The notes beneath the pieces were generated by a model. The model was not told the DNA's origin. It searched no databases and saw only the letters and a program-made list of their open reading frames with translations. Below, one piece after another: positions 8,110-12,160 of a stretch of DNA of 12,160 nt (positions are counted from its first letter, which is position 1; every line of letters begins with the position of its first letter). Source of the stretch: an uncultured Clostridia bacterium (GTDB taxonomy: Bacteria > Bacillota > Clostridia > Christensenellales > CAG-917); contig CAMGKS010000022.1 in the NCBI GenBank assembly GCA_946056785.1, forward strand, positions 1 to 12,160, given 5' to 3'. Both the position numbers and the translations under genes were made by a program.

Positions 8110-8682
8110 ATGGATTTAATAATCGCAACCAACAACAACGGAAAACTGAAAGAATTCAGAGAAATTTTAAAAGACAAGTTCGACAACATTTACGGACTCG
8201 CCGAAAAAAATATTAATATAGAAATCGAAGAAACGGGAAAAACTTTTCAGGAAAACGCATTAATAAAGGCAAAAACAATAGCCAAAATTGCAAATATCCC
8301 TGCTTTGGGCGACGACAGCGGTTTGTGCGTGGAAGCCTTAAACGGTGCTCCGGGAATTTATTCGGCAAGATATGCCGGCGAAGAATGCGATTGGAAACAA
8401 AACAATTTAAAAATCGTAAAAGATATGGCGGGCATAAAAAACCGTAACGCTTATTTCATAGCGTCGCTTGTGCTTTATTATCCTGACGGCAAAACCGTTA
8501 CAGCCGAAGGAAGAGCCTACGGAAAACTTTTGGAGTCCCCTCGAGGCGACAAGGGTTTCGGATATGATCCGCTGTTTTTGAGCGACGAACTCGGCGTAAC
8601 TTTTGCCGAAGCCGACAGCGACGTGAAAAACAAAGTCAGCCATCGCGCAAAAGCCATAAAAGCGCTGCTTGAACAATTATGA
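8110..8682 (+). CDS. rdgB: XTP/dITP pyrophosphatase RdgB (HAM1 family)
   Basis: The 190-residue cytoplasmic enzyme hydrolyses non-canonical purine nucleotides (dITP, ITP, XTP) to monophosphate and pyrophosphate, keeping deaminated bases out of DNA and RNA. All family motifs are present: IIATNNNGKLKEF (4-16), TFQENALIKA (45-54), GDDSGL with catalytic-site D68/D69, APGIYSARYAG (80-90), GFGYDPLF (149-156) and SHRAKA (177-182). Length is typical. RBS AAGGAT precedes the ATG by 5 nt. The 102-bp gap after the transporter gene contains a small inverted repeat, TTTGTC/GACAAA (8059-8076), but no clear terminator or promoter. The stop codon overlaps the next start as ATGA. Confidence 0.97.
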   Translation: MDLIIATNNNGKLKEFREILKDKFDNIYGLAEKNINIEIEETGKTFQENALIKAKTIAKIANIPALGDDSGLCVEALNGAPGIYSARYAGEECDWKQNNLKIVKDMAGIKNRNAYFIASLVLYYPDGKTVTAEGRAYGKLLESPRGDKGFGYDPLFLSDELGVTFAEADSDVKNKVSHRAKAIKALLEQL

Positions 8683-9143
8683 AAAAAATCGTAGTCTTTT
8701 CCGATTCGCACAACACACCGCTAAGCGAATCGTTTAAACAAATTTTAAACGAAGCCGACGTTGCGATATTCTGCGGCGACGGACTTGCCGCCTTAAACGA
8801 ATATCTCGATAAGCCTGATTTCTATGCAGTTTGCGGTAACTGCGACGGTTTCTCTTCCCCGGACGAAATCGAATTGCAAATCGAAGAAGTAAAAATTCTG
8901 GTTACGCACGGACACCGTTATTCGGTAAAATCCGACCTTTTAAATTTGATATACCGTGCAAAAGAAGTAAAAGCCGATTTGGTTCTATACGGCCATACGC
9001 ATATTGCCGACGAAACGGTATACGACAATATTACGCTGATAAATCCGGGAAGCCTGTCACATTCATTCATAGACGGCCGCTCATATTGTTATATCGTTAT
9101 CGACAAAAAAAATATTATTGCAAAATTCGTTAAAATCGCTTAA
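8679..9143 (+). CDS. YfcE/MJ0936-type metallophosphoesterase
   Basis: The 154-residue protein is a calcineurin-like phosphodiesterase of the small YfcE/MJ0936/YsnB group, which uses two metal ions. Ligand motifs appear in order: D9-x-H11 in FSDSH, D34 in FCGDG, N54 in CGNCDG, H77 in THGH, and H106-x-H108 in YGHTHIA, followed by INPGS. It spans the whole short fold. The physiological substrate of this subgroup is unknown in most bacteria. The ATG overlaps the rdgB stop (ATGA), giving a coupled pair, and rdgB with a YfcE-like neighbour is common in Clostridia. The alternative label YfcE (phosphodiesterase) would be inheritance only. Confidence 0.93.
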   Translation: MKKIVVFSDSHNTPLSESFKQILNEADVAIFCGDGLAALNEYLDKPDFYAVCGNCDGFSSPDEIELQIEEVKILVTHGHRYSVKSDLLNLIYRAKEVKADLVLYGHTHIADETVYDNITLINPGSLSHSFIDGRSYCYIVIDKKNIIAKFVKIA

Positions 9144-9149
9144 AAATCG

Positions 9150-9178
9150 TTGACTTATTTTTTTGTTTATGATACTAT
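9150..9178 (+). promoter_or_regulatory. Strong promoter of the tRNA Gly-Arg-His-Gln-Lys operon
   Basis: TTGACT (9150-9155) and TACTAT (9173-9178) are separated by exactly 17 bp of T-rich spacer. It begins 7 bp after the phosphoesterase stop codon and would start transcription near 9185, about 16 nt before the first tRNA. Matches are 5 of 6 bases in both boxes. Confidence 0.8.
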
Positions 9179-9200
9179 CTTTAAGCGTTAATCTGAATAT

Positions 9201-9274
9201 GCGGGTGTAGTTCAATGGTAGAATCCCAGCCTTCCAAGCTGGTCGCGTGGGTCCGATTCCCATCACCCGCTCCA
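9201..9274 (+). tRNA. tRNA-Gly (anticodon TCC)
   Basis: The acceptor stem GCGGGTG pairs with CACCCGC, discriminator T, and CCA is encoded. The anticodon stem CCAGC/GCTGG encloses CTTCCAA, so the anticodon is TCC, reading GGA/GGG. Length is 74 with CCA. It is the first tRNA of the array. Confidence 0.96.
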
Positions 9275-9280
9275 TAAGAT

Positions 9281-9357
9281 GAGCCTGTAGCTCAGTTGGA
9301 TAGAGCAACGGCCTTCTAAGCCGTGTGTCGGGGGTTCAAATCCCTTCAGGCTCGCCA
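9281..9357 (+). tRNA. tRNA-Arg (anticodon TCT)
   Basis: The acceptor stem GAGCCTG pairs with CAGGCTC, discriminator G, encoded CCA. The stem ACGGC/GCCGT encloses CTTCTAA, giving anticodon TCT for AGA/AGG codons. T-arm GGGGG-TTCAAAT-CCCTT is present. It lies 6 nt after tRNA-Gly. Confidence 0.96.
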
Positions 9358-9362
9358 GGTTT

Positions 9363-9440
9363 GGTGGGTATAGCACAGTTGGTCAGCGCGTCAGGTTGTG
9401 GCCCTGAAGGTCGTGGGTTCGAATCCCACTACTCGCCCCA
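9363..9440 (+). tRNA. tRNA-His (anticodon GTG)
   Basis: The stem TCAGG/CCTGA encloses TTGTGGC, giving anticodon GTG. The His-specific extra G at position -1 (9363) faces C73 (9437), followed by encoded CCA. The acceptor GTGGGTA/TACTCGC contains two G-T wobbles. The D stem GCAC/GCGC has an A-C mismatch at 12-23, where GCTC/GAGC is usual. Confidence 0.94.
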
Positions 9441-9452
9441 ATTTAAACCCAT

Positions 9453-9532
9453 AGGGGTATTGCCAAGTGGCTCAAGGCACCAGATTTTGATTCTGGCATA
9501 TGTCGTTGGTTCGAATCCAGCTACCCCTGCCA
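9453..9532 (+). tRNA. tRNA-Gln (anticodon TTG), unusual acceptor pair and variable loop
   Basis: The stem CCAGA/TCTGG encloses TTTTGAT, giving anticodon TTG. T-arm GTTGG-TTCGAAT-CCAGC, discriminator G and encoded CCA are present. The acceptor AGGGGTA/TACCCCT makes the first pair A1-T72, whereas bacterial tRNA-Gln normally has T1-A72. The variable loop CATATGTC is 8 nt instead of about 5, making the gene 80 nt long. All stems otherwise pair, so it is probably functional. Confidence 0.9.
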
Positions 9533-9534
9533 AA

Positions 9535-9549
9535 GATTGCTTAGCAATC
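9535..9549 (+). other. Short hairpin downstream of tRNA-Gln
   Basis: GATTGC (9535-9540) pairs with GCAATC (9544-9549) around TTA. It starts 2 nt after the CCA of tRNA-Gln in the 68-nt gap before tRNA-Lys. No T-run follows, so it is more likely a transcript-processing or stabilising hairpin than a terminator. Confidence 0.4.
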
Positions 9550-9600
9550 ATAAATCAAACATTAGCTATCTGGTGAAATCTTAATAGTTAATGTCAAATT

Positions 9601-9676
9601 GACTCATTAGCTCAGTCGGTAGAGCATCGCACTTTTAATGCGGGTGTCTGGAGTTCGAGTCTCCAATGAGTCACCA
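9601..9676 (+). tRNA. tRNA-Lys (anticodon TTT)
   Basis: The acceptor GACTCAT pairs with ATGAGTC, discriminator A, encoded CCA. The anticodon stem TCGCA/TGCGG encloses CTTTTAA, so the anticodon is TTT. T-arm GGAG-TTCGAGT-CTCC is standard. Length is 76. It is the last tRNA before the terminator. Confidence 0.96.
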
Positions 9677-9681
9677 AAGTT

Positions 9682-9713
9682 GTAGGGCGGCATTAATGCC
9701 GTCCTACGTTTTT
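9682..9713 (+). terminator. Intrinsic terminator of the tRNA operon
   Basis: GTAGGGCGGCA pairs with TGCCGTCCTAC through 11 base pairs (one G-T wobble) around loop TTAA, starting 5 nt after the tRNA-Lys CCA, and a run of five Ts follows the stem. It is the strongest terminator in the window. The nearly perfect palindrome also resembles short dispersed palindromic repeats, so further copies elsewhere in the genome are possible. Confidence 0.9.
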
Positions 9714-9772
9714 GAAAAGGGCTTGTTTATAACTACTCTACTAAGAAAAACCGTGCAAACAAAAAGCCTTCA

Positions 9773-9923
9773 CGATAAGTTTATATCTTACCTGTTCTGC
9801 TAAGATAAAATGCTAAGATAAAAAACAAATTATCGTAAATCAATATTTAACAACCAAATATAAATACGTCGAATAACAAAAATACAAAAAACGCACTGAC
9901 TTTTTTGCGGCTACCTCATCGTT
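9773..9923. repeat. 151-bp non-coding repeat, copy 1
   Basis: This block recurs after 161 bp with two differences (A/C at 9778/9939 and A/G at 9827/9988). It contains an exact tandem 13-mer, TGCTAAGATAAAA (9798-9810 and 9811-9823). The arm TATCTTA (9784-9790) can pair with TAAGATA in either 13-mer. An A6/T6 inverted pair (9886-9891, 9901-9906) sits beside CGCA/TGCG. Read on the minus strand this last element is a weak terminator-like hairpin with a T6 tail. No coding frame of note is seen. The repeat family is not recognised. Confidence 0.9.
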
Positions 9924-9933
9924 CGCTCAAAAT

Positions 9934-10084
9934 CGATACGTTTATATCTTACCTGTTCTGCTAAGATAAAATGCTAAGATAAAAAACGAATTATCGTAAA
10001 TCAATATTTAACAACCAAATATAAATACGTCGAATAACAAAAATACAAAAAACGCACTGACTTTTTTGCGGCTACCTCATCGTT
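9934..10084. repeat. 151-bp non-coding repeat, copy 2
   Basis: This is the second copy, 149 of 151 bases identical to copy 1 and separated from it by only 10 bp. The near identity in DNA with no coding constraint points to a recent duplication or gene conversion. It ends about 95 bp before tRNA-Leu. The sequence after the copy differs at once from that after copy 1 (TCATCAAACG against CGCTCAAAAT). Confidence 0.9.
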
Positions 10085-10132
10085 TCATCAAACGAAAACT
10101 GCGAATTTAAACGTTTTCTAAACATAGCAAAA

Positions 10133-10161
10133 TTGCTCTGTTGCGTTACGTAAAATTTAAT
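10133..10161 (+). promoter_or_regulatory. Candidate promoter of tRNA-Leu
   Basis: TTGCTC (10133-10138) and TTTAAT (10156-10161) are separated by 17 bp, which places a start near 10168, about 11 nt before tRNA-Leu. The -35 box forms the right arm of AGCAA-AA-TTGCT (10126-10137). Both boxes are imperfect, but the spacing is right and the strong terminator after tRNA-Lys implies a separate promoter. Confidence 0.45.
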
Positions 10162-10178
10162 ATTCAACTTCAAATTAT

Positions 10179-10261
10179 GCGGATGTGGTGAAACTGGCAG
10201 ACACGCTAGATTTAGGTTCTAGTGGGAGACCGTGGGGGTTCGAGTCCCTTCATCCGCACCA
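10179..10261 (+). tRNA. tRNA-Leu (anticodon TAG)
   Basis: The acceptor GCGGATG pairs with CATCCGC, discriminator A, encoded CCA. The anticodon stem CTAGA/TCTAG encloses TTTAGGT, so the anticodon is TAG. The long type II variable arm TGGGAGACCGT fits leucine. It stands alone between the repeat block and the RT-HEPN side, and could be an integration site, though no duplicated 3' end is seen in the window. Confidence 0.96.
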
Positions 10262-10267
10262 AACAAA

Positions 10268-10307
10268 AACGAACTCTGAGTTTACGCTTCAGGGTTCGTT
10301 TGTTTTT
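10268..10307 (+). terminator. Intrinsic terminator of tRNA-Leu
   Basis: AACGAACTCTGA (10268-10279) pairs with TCAGGGTTCGTT (10289-10300) through 12 pairs, one of them T-G, around a 9-nt loop. TGTTTTT follows. It starts 7 nt after the CCA. Confidence 0.85.
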
Positions 10308-10409
10308 ATGATTGGTTTTGAATACAAATTGCAACATGAAGTCATTGCATTTTATTTCACAGTGAGCTAAAATAATTAAATTTATATCTAAATAAAGATG
10401 ATCATAAAA

Positions 10410-10446
10410 AAGTCCTTTATTGAAAAAATCAATAAGGCATTTTTTT
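10410..10446. terminator. Bidirectional intrinsic terminator
   Basis: CCTTTATTGA (10414-10423) pairs with TCAATAAGG (10429-10437) with one bulged T around a short A loop. The right side is followed by a run of seven Ts for plus-strand transcripts. The left side is preceded by a run of six As, giving a T6 tail on the minus strand. It could back up the tRNA-Leu terminator and stop transcripts coming from the RT-HEPN side. Confidence 0.7.
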
Positions 10447-10490
10447 GTGTCTTTTTCTTCAAGTTCCTTGATTACGCTTAAGTGTTTTTT

Positions 10491-10522
10491 CCGTGAGTTA
10501 AACGCCCGGTGAGGTAAACGCC
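10491..10522. repeat. Tandem 16-bp repeat in an unrecognised non-coding segment
   Basis: CCGTGAGTTAAACGCC (10491-10506) is followed directly by CGGTGAGGTAAACGCC (10507-10522), 14 of 16 bases identical. It lies in the roughly 130-bp stretch between the bidirectional terminator and the minus-strand terminator after the RT gene. The stretch is GC-richer than the RT gene. A minus-strand frame runs through it but also through tRNA-Leu and two terminators, so it is not accepted as a gene. Confidence 0.6.
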
Positions 10523-10573
10523 TTTGTTCAACTGCTTTTGTAGGTAGTACATTCCCTGCAACACATTTATGGC

Positions 10574-10610
10574 AAAAAAAAGATTGCATCCGTAATTTAG
10601 AATACAATCT
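10574..10610 (-). terminator. Intrinsic terminator of the RT-HEPN gene
   Basis: On the minus strand AGATTGTAT (10602-10610) pairs with ATGCAATCT (10581-10589), nine pairs with one T-G, around a 12-nt loop, and a run of eight Ts follows. It begins 43 nt after the RT stop codon. Confidence 0.75.
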
Positions 10611-10653
10611 CTCTTAGCGGAGAAATCATAACGTAAAACTACTTATTTAATAA

Positions 10654-12160
10654 TCACTTTAAATTTGCAATATAGGTGTACATTAATTTAGTTAAATCTT
10701 TTACGCATTGTTTTATTTCTGAAGAAGAATTATTATTGTTTAAAAGTCCAGCAGACGAATGAGATATAGGGTTTGCATTTCTTAAATCGTGAGCCTTTTT
10801 AATAACATCTGAACTTCCACTTATATTTTTGTAAAAACTTTTTAATATTGCTTCCGTATAAAAGCCTTTATAATTTGGCTTTTTCAGTTTATGATTATTG
10901 CTATAAGCAAAATCAATATCAGCCGTTACTCTATCAAAAAAATTCTTAAAATAAGCAAACGAACTCATAGTATTTTCTTTTTTTGATTCACAAATATACA
11001 TTAGTAGTAAATAATGAGCAATTGAATCGTTTTTGATTATATTTCGCATTTTCTTTACACGTGATAAATTAAAACATTTCATAAAACTTGTTTTACAGTA
11101 TAGAAAATAGTATCTATATAATGCAGGATGGTTTTCTTTAAGTATATTTAATATGTCTATATGCTGAAATTTGCTTTGAATTAGATACGTTATTGCTATC
11201 GTTGCATCATAAGAGTTCCATTTTTTTGCTCTATATCGTTTGAATAATTGATTAAGAAAAGCTTTAATTGCATTATCATCTTTTGTTTTCATTATCATAG
11301 TTGTTAATCTTTTAGGATCTAAACTGATAAACGAAATACTTTGATTTACTAACTCATGAATTTCTTTAATAACTTTAGAGTTTGTTAATTCTTCCTCATT
11401 CTCGTAAACAAAATAATTAAAAACCTCATTTGCAGTAAATTCGATGTCTATAGATGAGAAGTGTTTTTCAATTAATTCATTATATTTTTCAACACTTATG
11501 CTATCGAAAAGTAGTTCAATGGATAGGTCTTGCAAAAATTTTAATAAAGAGTCTTTAAAAAGATCTTCTATATTACTTTTCTTACCGTTGAAATATTCAT
11601 CGTATAAAGATTTTTTAAGTTCTATATTAATTTCTTTTGAGCTTTTAATACAACATTTTTTTGTGTTTAGGGCAAGTCCATATTCTTTTAAAATAGAAGA
11701 ATATTCATTTCTTATTTCATTGTAAGCTTCATTTAAATATCCAATTGGCTTATTTGTAGAAATCAATATATACATATCATCCACATATCGAACAATTCTA
11801 TATGAAGATATTATTGATTCATATTTATCTAAATATGTAGACAGTTTAAGGTCGACTTCATCTAAATAAATAATTGTTGCTAAAAATGATGAGGCTATAC
11901 TATTTTCAATTAGAGGAAATCTACCATTTCCACACAATAATAAAAACTCTTTTATTAATTGAAGTTGTGTTTGTGAAAAATTTTGTGTTTCACTATTGCA
12001 TACTTTATCTATGCGAGATATTAATAAATCAACATTTATATTTGAAAAAAAATTTGTTATATCAGTTTTTATAAAGTATTCATATTCATCTATACATGAA
12101 TTTAGATCTTTGAAAAAATCATCATAATCCTGTTTGTATTTTGGACGTAAAAAATTATAG
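10654..12160 (-). CDS. AbiA-like reverse transcriptase with C-terminal HEPN domain (abortive infection; N-terminus cut by right edge)
   Basis: The frame is open from the right edge to a TGA at 10654-10656, giving 501 visible residues. A TTG at 11935-11937 lies inside the RT domain and is not the start; the true start is outside. Counting from the edge, RT motifs are: FIKTDITNFF with catalytic D33; GNGRFPLIENSIASSF at 77-92 in the place of the usual QG-x-P-x-S motif; RIVRYVDDMYIL with D127/D128; and YGLALNTKKC. About 180-440 is helical without known motifs. The end carries LRNANPISHSSA, R460-x6-H467, a HEPN-type RNase motif. RT + helical repeat + HEPN is the architecture of AbiA, which blocks phage growth in Lactococcus (about 628 residues, so roughly 120 are missing here). 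The DNA is more AT-rich than the housekeeping genes (23-28% GC in two counted lines), suggesting transfer. Other unknown-group antiphage RTs are the alternative. Confidence 0.82.
   Translation of the reverse strand, partial: YNFLRPKYKQDYDDFFKDLNSCIDEYEYFIKTDITNFFSNINVDLLISRIDKVCNSETQNFSQTQLQLIKEFLLLCGNGRFPLIENSIASSFLATIIYLDEVDLKLSTYLDKYESIISSYRIVRYVDDMYILISTNKPIGYLNEAYNEIRNEYSSILKEYGLALNTKKCCIKSSKEINIELKKSLYDEYFNGKKSNIEDLFKDSLLKFLQDLSIELLFDSISVEKYNELIEKHFSSIDIEFTANEVFNYFVYENEEELTNSKVIKEIHELVNQSISFISLDPKRLTTMIMKTKDDNAIKAFLNQLFKRYRAKKWNSYDATIAITYLIQSKFQHIDILNILKENHPALYRYYFLYCKTSFMKCFNLSRVKKMRNIIKNDSIAHYLLLMYICESKKENTMSSFAYFKNFFDRVTADIDFAYSNNHKLKKPNYKGFYTEAILKSFYKNISGSSDVIKKAHDLRNANPISHSSAGLLNNNNSSSEIKQCVKDLTKLMYTYIANLK

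Noticed and set aside
9081..9308. 75-residue minus-strand frame
   Set aside because: It is antisense to tRNA-Gly and the end of the phosphoesterase gene, with a recognisable reverse-tRNA peptide.
9325..9576. 83-residue plus-strand frame across the tRNA array
   Set aside because: It is the chance translation of tRNA-Arg, -His and -Gln; the RNA structures explain the sequence.
9773..10084. Possible CRISPR array or rRNA-like repeat
   Set aside because: There are only two long units with no uniform short repeat and spacers; the internal 13-mer occurs as an adjacent pair, not spaced.
10185..10370. 61-residue plus-strand frame
   Set aside because: It begins inside tRNA-Leu and crosses its terminator.
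10212..10607. 131-residue minus-strand frame (starts MYSKLRMQSFF)
   Set aside because: It runs through two intrinsic terminators and antisense to tRNA-Leu, and its tail (VRMKGLEPPRSPTRT) is the typical reverse reading of a tRNA-Leu gene.
10654..11937. A complete 427-residue protein starting at TTG (11935-11937)
   Set aside because: The frame stays open upstream to the window edge and the catalytic DITNFF motif lies upstream of this TTG, so it is an internal codon.

Overview
The window looks like chromosome from a low-GC Gram-positive bacterium of the class Clostridia or a close relative, perhaps an uncultured gut lineage. The reasons are the gene order dnaG-rpoD-trmK-nif3 (similar to Bacillus/Clostridium), strong GGAGG-type ribosome binding sites, AT-rich DNA, and a tRNA cluster with encoded CCA ends. 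The genus cannot be told from this sequence.

Layout. (1) Positions 1-1521, minus strand: the N-terminal half of a family 2 beta-galactosidase, cut by the left edge, with a palindrome-rich leader at 1522-1684. (2) 1685-6786, minus strand: a housekeeping cluster reading dnaG (primase), rpoD (primary sigma factor), trmK (tRNA m1A22 methyltransferase), nif3/DUF34 (metal-binding protein) and a coiled-coil zinc-ribbon protein. The first four are tightly packed or overlapping. The last is set apart by a 188-bp spacer with inverted repeats. (3) 7009-9143, plus strand, divergent from dnaG: a short Na+/phosphate cotransporter-like membrane protein, then rdgB (house-cleaning nucleotide pyrophosphatase) overlapping a YfcE/MJ0936-type phosphoesterase. 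(4) 9150-9713, plus strand: a tRNA operon Gly-Arg-His-Gln-Lys with a near-consensus promoter and a strong intrinsic terminator. (5) 9714-10178: no gene; a 151-bp non-coding unit is duplicated in tandem with 149/151 identity. (6) 10179-10307: a single tRNA-Leu with its own putative promoter and terminator. (7) 10308-10653: no gene; a bidirectional terminator, an unrecognised segment with a 16-bp tandem repeat, and a minus-strand terminator. (8) 10654 to the right edge, minus strand: most of a reverse transcriptase with a YVDD active site, a helical middle and a C-terminal HEPN-type motif. This is the architecture of the phage-exclusion protein AbiA.

The core regions act in replication initiation, transcription, tRNA modification and supply, and nucleotide-pool cleaning. 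The right end changes character. After tRNA-Leu the DNA becomes visibly more AT-rich and carries a defence-type RT-HEPN gene, which fits an acquired segment lodged beside a tRNA gene. The RT-HEPN gene is the most interesting item. Its N-terminus and any partner RNA or genes lie outside the window.
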